Source of the DNA: JADJNY01 sp046349615 | Lineage (GTDB): Bacteria; Planctomycetota; UBA1135; GCA-002686595 | DNA: 64,000 nucleotides | Assembly: GCA_046349615.1 (NCBI GenBank) | Contig: JAXMBZ010000007.1 | Coordinates: forward strand, 62,001-126,000 | Reading direction: 5' to 3' | Shown here: positions 8,850 through 17,583 of the stretch, piece after piece | How positions within the stretch are numbered: the stretch's first letter is position 1 | Layout of the letters: every line of letters starts with the position of its first letter | Position numbers and translations under genes: made by a program | The notes under the pieces: model-generated | The model's input: the letters and a program-made list of their open reading frames with translations, nothing else | The model's database searches: none | Told to the model about the DNA's origin: nothing

Positions 8850-11615
8850 CTAGGGAACGTCGCTCTTCGCGAGCCGAACGCCGACGTCGTGGGTCGAGAA
8901 CCCGTCGTCGGCGCTCCGGAGGTTGTGGTTGCAGAGGGAGAGGCCGGGTGTCGAGGCCCACGCGGGGCCGAGGACGATCCTCGTGTTCGGCTCGACGACG
9001 AGGCGGTCGCCGCGCAGGCGCACGACCGTGGAGTCGGTCCACTCGAACACGTTGCCGAACGTGTGGAAGAGTCCCTCGGGCGGCATGCGGTACTCGGGAT
9101 CACGCACTCCGCGCGTTCCCTGCAGGACGATCCGGAGCAGGTCGAGCCCCTTCTTCCCGCGCGGATCCGGCCCCACGAACGCCCGATAGAGCGGACCGTC
9201 CGGCGGCGTGTCGCCGTCCCCGATCGGCCAGAACCAGCCGTCGAGTCCGCGGCGCGTGCGCTCGAGTTCGGGATGCGTCGGCAGCCGAGCGCCGAAGTAC
9301 TCCGCGAGTTCGCGCACGGCGTCGCCGGAGAACCCCGTCGCGGGCCGGTCGTACCACTGCGCGAGCTCCTCGGCGGTCAGGCCGAAGTCCTCCGGGCCCG
9401 TGCGATACCCCGCTTGGAACCAGAACGTGGGCACTCGCGCGCCCGTCTCACGCAGATAGCGCACGGCGTCCGCGTTCGACACCGTCGCCTCGCCGATCCA
9501 GAACGCGTCGAGTTGGACGGAGGAGTGCACCTGCGAGCACCCAGCCGAGTCGATCAGGCCCCTCGTGCGATAGCGGAACGTCGCAGCGTCGAAGCGCACG
9601 AGCCCCGCGTGGGCCTCCGCGGTCGGCCGAACCCACGCGCGCACCTCGCAGTCGGTCTCGTCCTCGCCGAGTGCACGCGTGAACTCGCCGAAGCCGAAGC
9701 CTGGGAGCTCCACGACGATCCGGTAGGTGCCGCGCGGCACGGGCGCGCGCACGATCGGCAGCGTGCCGAGCGGCTCCGCCGGCCCGAGCGTCTCGCGCAC
9801 CGGGTCGATGCGCCGCAGCGCGACGCGCGCCTCCGACGCACGGGGCGCCGTCGCGCGCACCGCGGGCGGCAGGTCGATCGAGAGCCGCGCCCAACCGCGC
9901 CGCGGATCGCGCGCCGCGCGGAGCTCCTCGTCGTCGTCGAAGACCGTCGCGAGGCCGTCGAAGATGCGTTGCGCGGCCTCGATGTCGGACTCGAGGCGCG
10001 GCGTCTTCAGCGTGCGGACCACCGTGGGGTCCGCACGTTCCACCGCGGACACGGCGGACTCCGCGCGGGGGGACTCCGCGCCGCCGAGTCCGCGCGCGAG
10101 CAGGGCCTCCGCCGCGCTCCGACGCTCGCGCTTGAAGTCCGCGAGCCGCGCCTCGAACCGACCGACGAGTTCGAGCGTGCGCGACGGCAGGTCGTGCCCG
10201 CCCGCACGGAGCGCGGCGACCCGCTCGCGCGCGAGCACGAGCTCGCGCATGCGCTGCGTCCAGTCGGACGCGTCGACCAGCGCCTGCAGCGTCGACTCGT
10301 CGTTCGCGAGCACCTCGCGGAAGCGCAGGTCCTGCACGATCCACGAGCCGGCCGCGAGCAACGCGGCGCCGAGCGCCGCGGCGAGCACGGGGCGGCGGTG
10401 CCGCTCGAGGAATCGGCCGGCGCGTTCGATCGGCGAGGGCGGTCGCGCGAGGATCGCTTCGTGGCGGAGGAAGCGGCGCAGATCGTCCGCGAACTCGCGC
10501 GCGCTCGCGTACCGATTCGCGGGCTTCTTCTCCATGCTCTTCGCACAGACGACGGCGAGGTCCCGCGGCACGCGGTGCTCGACCGCCGCGACGGGGAGCG
10601 GCTCGCGCGTGCCGATCTTCAGCAGGATCTCCTGCTGCGTCGAGCCCGTGAAGGCGCGCTGGAGGCAGAGCAGTTCGTAGAGCACGACGCCCGCGGAGTA
10701 GACGTCCGTGCGGTGGTCGATCGCCCGCACGGCGGCTTCCGCCTGTTCCGGGCTCATGTAGTGCGGCGTGCCCTGCACGGCGCCCGTCATGGTCAGCGTT
10801 CCGAAGCGCTCGTCGCGCGCGAGCCCGAAGTCGGCGAGGAAGAACCGTCCCGAGCCGTCGACGAGGATGTTCTGCGGCTTGACGTCGCGGTGCACGACGC
10901 CCGCGTCGTGCGCGAACTGCAGCGCGTCGAGCAGGTCGCAGAAGCTCTCGAGCATCCGCGGGAGGTACTCCGAACCGTCGAACGCCGGCAGGAGCGGGAG
11001 CGGCGTGGCCTGGGCGCTCCGGAGTCGTCGTTGGCGGTCGATCTCCTGGTGCAGGTCGTGGCCCTGCACGTAGCGCATCGCGTACCAGAGGAGTCCGCGC
11101 TCCTCGCCGTACGTGAGCATCGTGACGATCCCGGGGTGGTCGAGCTTCGTGAGCGTCGCCGCTTCGCGGCGGAAACGCTCCGCGCGCGACGGATCCTGCG
11201 CTTGCGCGACGGGCAGGAGTTTGAGCGCGACCGTGCGCCGCGGACGCTCCTGCTCGGCGAGGTAGACGACGCCCATCGAGCCGCGCCCGAGTTCGCGCAC
11301 GAGCGTGAAGTCGCCGAGGCGCTCCCCCTCGAGCCCTCCGCCGAAGTACTGCTCGGCGTCGCCGGGAGCCGCGGGCGGTTCGAGGAAGCCCGAGGGCGTA
11401 TCCGACGCGAGCAGCGCGCGCACGCGGTCGGCGAGCTCGGGCGCGTCGACGCATTCGCGCGCGAGCACGGCCTCGCGCTCCTCCGGAGCGAGCGGCTTCA
11501 GGCGCGCGAAGAGCGAGTCGAGTCGGTCCTCGTCGACGCCGTTCGTCCGCATCGGCTCGCGGGGGAGCGGGTCGGGAGCGTCCCCCGCGCCGGGTCGCGT
11601 CGGGGTACCGCTCAT
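8850..11615 (-). CDS. Membrane Ser/Thr protein kinase with C-terminal FGE-sulfatase-like domain
   Basis: The product has 921 residues. The kinase domain spans about residues 101-385: Gly loop LGRGSMGVVY (109-118), Lys132 in VALKLL, catalytic HRDVKPQN (242-249), DFG (262-264), GTPHYMSPEQ and DVYSAGVVLYELL. One membrane helix lies at about 409-424. A helical linker follows, then about 230 C-terminal residues with the formylglycine-generating-enzyme/SUMF1 fold pattern (LDAFWIGEATVSNADAVRYL, ARLPTHPELE, GNVFEWTDSTV, GVRLAKSD). The N-terminal region (25-80) is like the acidic helix common in planctomycete sigma-linked kinases. The start is set by an ATGA overlap with the sigma-factor gene. The FGE-like part lies beyond the membrane and may act as a sensor. 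Confidence 0.92.
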   Translation of the reverse strand: MSGTPTRPGAGDAPDPLPREPMRTNGVDEDRLDSLFARLKPLAPEEREAVLARECVDAPELADRVRALLASDTPSGFLEPPAAPGDAEQYFGGGLEGERLGDFTLVRELGRGSMGVVYLAEQERPRRTVALKLLPVAQAQDPSRAERFRREAATLTKLDHPGIVTMLTYGEERGLLWYAMRYVQGHDLHQEIDRQRRLRSAQATPLPLLPAFDGSEYLPRMLESFCDLLDALQFAHDAGVVHRDVKPQNILVDGSGRFFLADFGLARDERFGTLTMTGAVQGTPHYMSPEQAEAAVRAIDHRTDVYSAGVVLYELLCLQRAFTGSTQQEILLKIGTREPLPVAAVEHRVPRDLAVVCAKSMEKKPANRYASAREFADDLRRFLRHEAILARPPSPIERAGRFLERHRRPVLAAALGAALLAAGSWIVQDLRFREVLANDESTLQALVDASDWTQRMRELVLARERVAALRAGGHDLPSRTLELVGRFEARLADFKRERRSAAEALLARGLGGAESPRAESAVSAVERADPTVVRTLKTPRLESDIEAAQRIFDGLATVFDDDEELRAARDPRRGWARLSIDLPPAVRATAPRASEARVALRRIDPVRETLGPAEPLGTLPIVRAPVPRGTYRIVVELPGFGFGEFTRALGEDETDCEVRAWVRPTAEAHAGLVRFDAATFRYRTRGLIDSAGCSQVHSSVQLDAFWIGEATVSNADAVRYLRETGARVPTFWFQAGYRTGPEDFGLTAEELAQWYDRPATGFSGDAVRELAEYFGARLPTHPELERTRRGLDGWFWPIGDGDTPPDGPLYRAFVGPDPRGKKGLDLLRIVLQGTRGVRDPEYRMPPEGLFHTFGNVFEWTDSTVVRLRGDRLVVEPNTRIVLGPAWASTPGLSLCNHNLRSADDGFSTHDVGVRLAKSDVP

Positions 11616-12172
11616 TCGGGCCGCTCCCGACGTCGGAGGCGCTCGAAGAGCTTGTTCTTCGTCTCCGCCCAGCGCCGCTGGTAGGTGCGCAGCGGGAGTT
11701 CGAGCACGCGCGCCACCTCTTCTTCTTCGACGCCGCCGTAGAAGCGGAGCACGACCGCGCGCTCCATCGCGGGGTCTTCCTCGCGCAAGCGCTCGAGCTC
11801 GAGTTGCAGCGCCTCGATGTCGCCCGCGCGTTCCTCGAACTCCTGCGCGACGCCCGCGAGGTAGTCGTCGGAGACGCGCCCCGCGCGGCGCGCGCGCGCG
11901 TAGTCGACGAGGATCTGCCGCATCGCCTGCGACGCGGCGACGAGGAAATGCGCGCGGTCGTTCCACGTCCCGTCCGCGAGCTTCACGAACGCCTCGTGGA
12001 CGAGCGCCGTCGCCTGGAGCGTGCCGCCGGGCGCTTGGCGCCGCATGAACGCGCGCGCGCGCAGGTGGAGCTCCGCGTAGAGGACTCGGAAGAGCTCGTC
12101 GCGCGCCGAAGCGTCGCCGCGTTCGATGCGTTGCAGGAGCAGCGTGACCGGTCGGGAATCGGGCGTGGGCAT
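11612..12172 (-). CDS. ECF-type RNA polymerase sigma factor
   Basis: The product has 186 residues and belongs to the Sigma70_ECF family. Region 2 is in LLLQRIERGDASARDELFRV through FVKLADGTWNDRAHFLVAAS, and region 4 is in AVVLRFYGGVEEEEVARVLE followed by the helix-turn-helix LPLRTYQRRWAETKNKL. The block ATALVHEAFVKL is typical of the planctomycete ECF group paired with kinases. The start at 12172 is chosen because upstream in-frame sequence has no family similarity. Its stop overlaps the kinase ATG (ATGA), so the two are translationally coupled. No anti-sigma gene is present, and in this family control is thought to run through the linked kinase. Confidence 0.9.
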   Translation of the reverse strand: MPTPDSRPVTLLLQRIERGDASARDELFRVLYAELHLRARAFMRRQAPGGTLQATALVHEAFVKLADGTWNDRAHFLVAASQAMRQILVDYARARRAGRVSDDYLAGVAQEFEERAGDIEALQLELERLREEDPAMERAVVLRFYGGVEEEEVARVLELPLRTYQRRWAETKNKLFERLRRRERPE

Positions 12173-12458
12173 GGCGAGCCCCTCCACGTGGAAGCTGAAC
12201 TCCCGCCCGACGATTCGGCAAGTGGCGGAGTCCGCGGACCGGAGCGACTCGGGAGACCCCCACGAACGGCGCCCGAGCGTCCGCCACCTTTCCCGCGGAA
12301 ATCGCGCGCCGTGTTGCACGACGCGGCCCGCCGAGAGGGCGCGCCCGGTGCGCGGATCGTGTGCGTCCGAAGGCGGAGCCCCGTCCGGCACCCAGGCGTG
12401 GTAGGTTCGAAGCCTCGGCCTGGACTCCACCGCAGCCCCTAGCCCCTCGATCCCGATC

Positions 12459-14369
12459 ATGCGCACACGGTCCTTCCTCGGCACCCTCCTCGGCGCTTCC
12501 CTCCTCACGGCGCTCCCGCTCCACGCCCAGTGGTCGAACGATCCGAACGTCAACCTCGCGATCGCCGACCGGACCGGCGAGCAGGTGAACGCGAAGCTCG
12601 CGGCCGACGGCTCGGGCGGCACGTGGATCAGCTGGTTCGACCACGCGTCGGGGAACTACGACGTGTACGTGCAGCACGTCGACGCGTACGGCGTCGAGAC
12701 GTTCCCGCACAACGGCCTGCTCGTCAGCGCGCAGCCGCAGGGAAGTTCGCTGACCGACTGGGACCTGCTCTGCGACACGACCGGAGCGTGCGTGGTCACC
12801 TTCTCGGACACGCGCGCGGGCACGGACCTCGACGTCTACGCGTACCGCATCGACCAGGCCGGGACGTTCCTCTGGGGACCGAACGGCATCACCCTGTCGA
12901 ACAACGCCGACTACGAGCCCGCGCCGCGCGTGTGCCAGCTCTCCGACGGCAACTTCCTCTTCGTGTGGATGCGCTCCCCGAGCGTGGGCGACAACACGAT
13001 CCGCATGCAGAAGGTCGACCTGAGCGGCGTGCAGCTCTTCGCGCCGGAGGGCCTCCCGATCACGACGGCCGCGGGCGAGGACCCCGGCTTCGCCGACGTC
13101 GTGCCTTCGGACTCCGGGAGCTACATCGTGCAGTGGGTGCGCAACATCGCCTCGTTCTCGAGCCCGCGCCACATCCACGCGCGCAAGTTCGACGGCAATG
13201 GCGCGCCGCTCTGGCCCGCCCTCGTGCCCGTATTCGACGCCGTCGCGATCCCGATCGCGTACTGGCCGATCGTCCAGCCCGACGGCTTCGGCGGCGCGTT
13301 CTTCTGCTGGCACCGCAGCCAGGGGGGCGCCTACGACTGCTTCGTGCAGCACCTCGACGCGAACGGCGTCGAGCTCTTCCCCCACAACGGCGTCTCGGTC
13401 GCGACGGTCGCGGGCCAGTGGGAGCTCGAGCCGTCCCTCGCGCAGGTCGGCGGCGGCGAAGTCACGGTCGTCTTCAACCGCCGCAACTCGGCGCAGTCGC
13501 AGTGGGGCGTCGGCATCCAGCGCTTGAGCGCGGCGGGCGCTCCCCTCTGGGGCGCGGGCGGCGTCGACCTCGCGACGTTCGACGGGACGTACGAGACGTT
13601 CGAGCGCTGCGTCCCCGACGGCAACGGCGGAGCGATCGCGCTCTGGTTCGAGCAGCCGACGGCGCTCCCCGGCTACGTCGTGCGCGCGCAGCACGTCGAC
13701 GGGTTGGGCAGCGTGCTCTGGACGAGCGGCGGGATCCTCGTGTGCTCGAACGCGTCCTCGAAGGACGACATCGAGGTCGTCACGGATCTCCCCGGCAACG
13801 TCCGCGCGGGCTGGTGGGACCTGCGCCTCGACGCGGGCAACGTGTACGCGCAGAACCTGTTCGCGAGTGGCGCGCTCGGCAGCACGCCGCCCGGGGACTC
13901 CTTCTGCGCGGGCGACGGGCTCGACCCGAACGTCACGACGCCGTGCCCGTGCGCGAACACGGGCGGCCCCGGCCGCGGCTGCGCGAGCTCGTTCAACGCG
14001 CTCGGCGCGGCGATCACGGCGTCGGGGTTCACCGTGCTCGACGACGTGCACCTCCAGGCGGACGGCCTGAACGCGACGGGGAACTGCATCTTCTTCATGG
14101 GTTCCGCGGAGGATCCGTTCGGCCTCGCCTTCGGCGACGGCCTGCGTTGTGCGACCGGCACGCTCCTGCGCCTGCGCACGGTGCCGATCGCAGGCGGCGC
14201 ATCCGAGTTCCCCGACACGACGACGACGATCACGCTCTCGTCGCGCAGCGGCGTCACGCCGGGCTCGGGCCTGGTCCGGAACTACCTCGTCTACTATCGC
14301 AACGCGTCCGCGGCGTTCTGCCCGCCGGAGACCTTCAACGCGACGAACGGGTTCCGCATCAGCTGGTGA
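12459..14369 (+). CDS. Secreted repeat protein with planctomycete-type C-terminal module
   Basis: The product has 636 residues. A signal peptide (MRTRSFLGTLLGASLLTALPLHA) is followed by about 450 residues of beta-rich repeats. Their recurring theme is YDVYVQHVDAYGVETFPHNG, DLDVYAYRIDQAG, and YDCFVQHLDANGVELFPHNG, with units every 45-60 residues, which looks like a propeller. The last 155 residues form a cysteine-containing module (GDSFCAGDG, PCPCANTGG, GRGCASSF, FGDGLRCATG, YYRN, TNGFRISW). A similar module ends the protein at 28512-30881. It is extracellular or cell-surface and of unknown function. A GGTAGGTT box is about 60 bases upstream. Divergent from the sigma-factor gene. Confidence 0.85.
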   Translation: MRTRSFLGTLLGASLLTALPLHAQWSNDPNVNLAIADRTGEQVNAKLAADGSGGTWISWFDHASGNYDVYVQHVDAYGVETFPHNGLLVSAQPQGSSLTDWDLLCDTTGACVVTFSDTRAGTDLDVYAYRIDQAGTFLWGPNGITLSNNADYEPAPRVCQLSDGNFLFVWMRSPSVGDNTIRMQKVDLSGVQLFAPEGLPITTAAGEDPGFADVVPSDSGSYIVQWVRNIASFSSPRHIHARKFDGNGAPLWPALVPVFDAVAIPIAYWPIVQPDGFGGAFFCWHRSQGGAYDCFVQHLDANGVELFPHNGVSVATVAGQWELEPSLAQVGGGEVTVVFNRRNSAQSQWGVGIQRLSAAGAPLWGAGGVDLATFDGTYETFERCVPDGNGGAIALWFEQPTALPGYVVRAQHVDGLGSVLWTSGGILVCSNASSKDDIEVVTDLPGNVRAGWWDLRLDAGNVYAQNLFASGALGSTPPGDSFCAGDGLDPNVTTPCPCANTGGPGRGCASSFNALGAAITASGFTVLDDVHLQADGLNATGNCIFFMGSAEDPFGLAFGDGLRCATGTLLRLRTVPIAGGASEFPDTTTTITLSSRSGVTPGSGLVRNYLVYYRNASAAFCPPETFNATNGFRISW

Positions 14370-14376
14370 TCCGCGC

Positions 14377-14757
14377 GTGGACGTCCTCGATCGGATCGCG
14401 GAGCGCAAGCTCGAGGAGGCCGTCGCGCGCGGCCTCCTCGACGACTACCCCGGCAAGGGCGAGCCCCTCGAGCTCGAGGACCTCTCGCACCTCGGCGACG
14501 ACATCCGCGCGAGCTACGTGCTCCTGAAGGGGCACGGGTTCGTGTCCGAGGAGCTCGAACTGCACAAGGAGCTCGTGCGAATCGACACGCTGCTCGCCGC
14601 GTGCACCGAGGACGGAGCGCGCGAGCGCCTCCGCTCCTCGCGCACGAGCGCCGCCGTCCGCCTTTCGCTCCTCCTCGAACGCCGCGGCGTGTCGCTCGCG
14701 TTCCACGAGTTCGCCGACCGCGTCGTCGAGAAGCTCGCGGGCGAAGCGCACCGATGA
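14377..14757 (+). CDS. DUF1992 (DnaJ-homologue C28-like) protein
   Basis: The product has 126 residues with the DUF1992 signature: DRIAERKLEEAVARGLLDDY, then PGKGEPLELED, then a YVLLKGHGFVSEELELHKEL block. Bacterial members are short stand-alone proteins with no J domain and no established biochemical role. Initiation is at a GTG (14377), 7 bases after the preceding stop; no ATG fits, and the family N-terminus begins at exactly this point. It may be read through from the upstream gene. It is followed by a strong hairpin in the convergent gap. Confidence 0.85.
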   Translation: MDVLDRIAERKLEEAVARGLLDDYPGKGEPLELEDLSHLGDDIRASYVLLKGHGFVSEELELHKELVRIDTLLAACTEDGARERLRSSRTSAAVRLSLLLERRGVSLAFHEFADRVVEKLAGEAHR

Positions 14758-14762
14758 AACGC

Positions 14763-14800
14763 CGCCGGGCCGCGCGCTCCAGGGAGCGCGCGGCCCGGCG
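14763..14800. terminator. Perfect 17-bp hairpin, bidirectional terminator
   Basis: The arms at 14763-14779 and 14784-14800 are perfectly complementary with a four-base loop (CAGG). It lies between convergent stops at 14757 and 14818. There is no T-tract on either side, as expected at this G+C. Confidence 0.8.
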
Positions 14801-14817
14801 TGCGTTCGAGCGCTCGC

Positions 14818-15933
14818 TCAGACGCGCACGAGGCGCAGCGCGTCGCAGATCGCCTGCCCCATCGCGCGCGTGCCGACGGCGCTGGGATCGTTGCGGTCGG
14901 CCTTCAGGTCGTACGTGACCTGCTTGCCTTCCTTGATGACCTGCGCGATCGCGGCCTCGAGGCGCTTCGCCGCTTCGATCTCGCCCAGGTGCTCGAGCAT
15001 GAGCACGCCCGAGAGCAGCATCGCCGTCGGGTTGACCTTGTCCTGGCCCTTGTACTTCGGCGCGGAGCCGTGCGTCGCTTCGAAGATCGCGATGCCGCCG
15101 TCGCCGAGGTTCGCGCCCGGCGCGATGCCGAGGCCGCCGATCAAGCCGGCGCAGAGGTCGCTCAAGATGTCGCCGTACAGGTTCGGCAGGACGAGCACGT
15201 CGTAGTCCTCGGGCTTCTGCACGAGCTGCATGCACATGTTGTCGACGATGCGGTCCTCGAACGCGATCTTCGGGTAGCGCTCGGCCACCTTCTTCGCGGT
15301 CGCGAGGAAGAGCCCGTCCGTGAACTTCATGATGTTCGACTTGTGGACGGCGGTGACCTTCTTGCGGCCCTTCTTCACCGCGTAGTCGAAGGCCGCCTTG
15401 ACGATTCGCTCCGTGCCGCTGATCGAGATCGGCTTGATCGAGATCCCCGAATCGGGGCGGATCTTCGCCTTCGCGCCCGCGAAGCCGAGGATCGTGTCGA
15501 TCAGCTTCTTCGTGTTCTCGGTCCCCTGCTCGAACTCGATCCCGGCGTAGAGGTCCTCCGTGTTCTCGCGGAAGATCACGAGGTCGATGCCCGTGTAGCG
15601 CGAGCGCACGCCCGGGTAGCTCTTGCACGGCCGCAGGCACGCGTAGAGGTCGAACTCCTTGCGCAGCGCGACGTTGACCGAGCGGAAGTTGACGACGCCC
15701 TTCGGCGGGTTGACCGGCGTCGTGATCGGCGCCTTGATCGCGGTCTTCGTCTTCTGGATCGACTTCAGGACCTCGTCGGGCAGCGGCGTGCCGACCTTCT
15801 CCATGATGTCGACGCCGGCGTCCACCTCGTGCCATTCGAACTGGACACCCGTGGCGTCGAGGACCGTCTTCGTGACCGCCGCGAGCTCGGGACCGGTGCC
15901 GTCGCCGCGGATGAGGGTGACCGGATGGCGCAT
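14818..15933 (-). CDS. Isocitrate dehydrogenase, NAD-type
   Basis: This TCA-cycle enzyme oxidatively decarboxylates isocitrate to 2-oxoglutarate. The product has 371 residues. The N-terminal VTLIRGDGTGPEL is the family start. The substrate loop FRENTEDLYAGIEFEQG is of isocitrate, not isopropylmalate, type. The metal-binding NLYGDILSDLCAGLIGGLG and the nucleotide site EATHGSAPKYKGQDKVNP (Ala-Pro-Lys rather than the NADP-specific Lys/Tyr pair) point to NAD and to the mitochondrial-like short IDH group. The ATG at 15933 matches the family start. A TAGACT box is about 45 bases upstream. Confidence 0.92.
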   Translation of the reverse strand: MRHPVTLIRGDGTGPELAAVTKTVLDATGVQFEWHEVDAGVDIMEKVGTPLPDEVLKSIQKTKTAIKAPITTPVNPPKGVVNFRSVNVALRKEFDLYACLRPCKSYPGVRSRYTGIDLVIFRENTEDLYAGIEFEQGTENTKKLIDTILGFAGAKAKIRPDSGISIKPISISGTERIVKAAFDYAVKKGRKKVTAVHKSNIMKFTDGLFLATAKKVAERYPKIAFEDRIVDNMCMQLVQKPEDYDVLVLPNLYGDILSDLCAGLIGGLGIAPGANLGDGGIAIFEATHGSAPKYKGQDKVNPTAMLLSGVLMLEHLGEIEAAKRLEAAIAQVIKEGKQVTYDLKADRNDPSAVGTRAMGQAICDALRLVRV

Positions 15934-16040
15934 GAGGGAGTGCTTCGCTTTCAGGGGTTCGGGGCCGGAAAAGGCGGGGAGTCTACGGAGCGCGCCCCGA
16001 GGCCACAACCGCACGAAGGCGTGGGGCCGGAGACGAACGT

Positions 16041-16060
16041 GCCCGGCGCACAGGCCGGGC
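16041..16060 (-). terminator. Hairpin after the zinc-ribbon HEAT gene
   Basis: A 7-bp inverted repeat, GCCCGGC and GCCGGGC, has a six-base loop. It sits 26 bases past the stop of the gene ending at 16086 and before the isocitrate dehydrogenase start on the same strand. There is no T-tract. Confidence 0.45.
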
Positions 16061-16085
16061 GCGCGAACCGCGGAGAGCGCAGGCG

Positions 16086-17351
16086 TCAGTTGCCGGTGAC
16101 GGCCTCGCGCTTGAATCCGCCGGCCTCGGTCGTGCGCTTCCACCAGTCGCGGATGGCCTTCAGCTTGCGCGCGCGATCGCCCTCGTTGCCCTGGGGATCG
16201 AACTGGAAGTCGCGCCCCGTCACCTGGTGCAGCGCGACGAGCGCCGCCTCGCGCACCGGCGAGTCCGCGTCCTCGAGCGCGTCGATCAGCGCCGCGACGG
16301 ACGGATCGACGACCGCCACCGCGGGGTCCGAGTTCAGGTTGCCGAGCACGCGCGCCGCCGCCATCCGCACGAACACGTCGGCGTCCTTGAGCATCGGGAG
16401 CAGGTGCGGGATCGCCTCGGGGTCGCCCGACTGTCCGAGCGAATCGACGGCCTGCCAGCGCAATCCCGAGTTCGCGTTCGCGAGGTCGGGCAGGAGCGCG
16501 CGCCACGCGGCCTGCGGTGCGGCGGCGACCGGCGCGGGCGCCGGAGTCGGCGCGACCGGCGGGTTCATCGCGAGCTCCTCGACCTGCGCGAGCTTCTCCG
16601 CCTGCGCGCGGAAGTCGTCCTCCTGCTTCGCGACGCGCTTCGAGATCTCGTCGATGCGCTGCGCCCAGCTCGATTGGCCGCTCGAGGTCTCCGTCTTCAG
16701 CGTCTCGAGCGCCGCGACGAGGTTCGCGAGCTCGCCGCGCGAGCCCTTGATCGCCGCGTCGAGCTTCATCAGCTCCTGCTGCACGCGGTCGCGCTCGAGC
16801 GACTGATCGCGGCGCATCGTCTGCTCCGCGAGCGCGAGCCCGTCCTTCAGCTCTTTCGACGTGCCCTGGACCGCCGCGAGCTTCTGCTCCTGTCCGTCGA
16901 GGCGCGAAGCGAGCGCGCGCTCGGAGCCGGAGAACGCCTCCATCCGCCGGTCGAGCACGTAGATCGCGCCCGCGGTGAAGACGAGCCCGACGACCGCGAC
17001 CCACAGGCCCGTGCTCGTTCCCGCGGGTGCCGCGGCGGGCGTCGCCGGCGGCGCGATCGAGGCCGCCGCGCGCTGCGCCTCGGCGTGCGGCGCGGGAGCC
17101 TCGAACGACGCGGACCGTTCGAGCACGAGCGCCGGCTCGGCGGGCACCGCCGGCGCCCCGACCGAGGTGTGGACGTGCGCGGGAGCGGTCGCGACGGCGG
17201 CGGAGGCCGACGCTGCGCGAGGGGCCGGCTGGCTCATCGCGCGATCGCAGGTCGAGCAGACGATGCGTCCCTTGAGGACGACGGCGCGGCCCTGGTCGAG
17301 GTCGGCCTGGGGCACGGATTCGTTGCACAGGTCGCAGAAGTGAACCTTCAT
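16086..17351 (-). CDS. Zinc-ribbon, membrane, coiled-coil and HEAT-repeat protein
   Basis: The product has 421 residues. N-terminal cysteines C6, C9, C32 and C35 form a two-CxxC zinc ribbon. An Ala/Pro-rich linker leads to one membrane helix (TGLWVAVVGLVFTAGAIYVL, near 150-170). A long coiled coil follows (SRLDGQEQKLAAVQG through RVAKQEDDFRAQAEKLAQ), then two to three HEAT units (RWQAVDSLGQSGDPEAIPHL, FVRMAAARVLGNLN, SPVREAALVALHQVTG) at the C-terminus. The layout implies a cytosolic zinc ribbon and an extracytoplasmic scaffold, or the reverse. No enzyme motif is seen. The start is the only ATG that keeps the ribbon intact. A CCTAGCCT promoter-like box lies about 80 bases upstream. Confidence 0.85.
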   Translation of the reverse strand: MKVHFCDLCNESVPQADLDQGRAVVLKGRIVCSTCDRAMSQPAPRAASASAAVATAPAHVHTSVGAPAVPAEPALVLERSASFEAPAPHAEAQRAAASIAPPATPAAAPAGTSTGLWVAVVGLVFTAGAIYVLDRRMEAFSGSERALASRLDGQEQKLAAVQGTSKELKDGLALAEQTMRRDQSLERDRVQQELMKLDAAIKGSRGELANLVAALETLKTETSSGQSSWAQRIDEISKRVAKQEDDFRAQAEKLAQVEELAMNPPVAPTPAPAPVAAAPQAAWRALLPDLANANSGLRWQAVDSLGQSGDPEAIPHLLPMLKDADVFVRMAAARVLGNLNSDPAVAVVDPSVAALIDALEDADSPVREAALVALHQVTGRDFQFDPQGNEGDRARKLKAIRDWWKRTTEAGGFKREAVTGN

Positions 17352-17583
17352 GGAGCTCCTCGCTCGTGGATCGCGGGTGGAGAGGGAAACGGTCTCGGGC
17401 CCCGTCCCGCGCTCCTCCGCAAGGCTAGGCCTCGTCCTAGGCCATGGCAAAGGCCGGGCAACGGCCGCAGCGCGCGACTTCCGGCCGCGGCCCCGTTTTC
17501 CGCGGGCTTTTCGCGGAACTCCGCTCGACGCGGGCGTGCGGATTCGAGCGCCGGGCGTGCGGTCCCGCCCCCCCGAGCGTCCT

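Noticed and set aside
8850..14408. A very long minus-strand open frame continuing upstream of the kinase over the sigma-factor and secreted-protein genes
   Set aside because: At about 70% G+C stops are rare. The part above 11615 has no family-like content and overlaps two well-supported genes.
14818..15933. 3-isopropylmalate dehydrogenase
   Set aside because: The loop FRENTEDLYAGIE is of isocitrate-dehydrogenase type.
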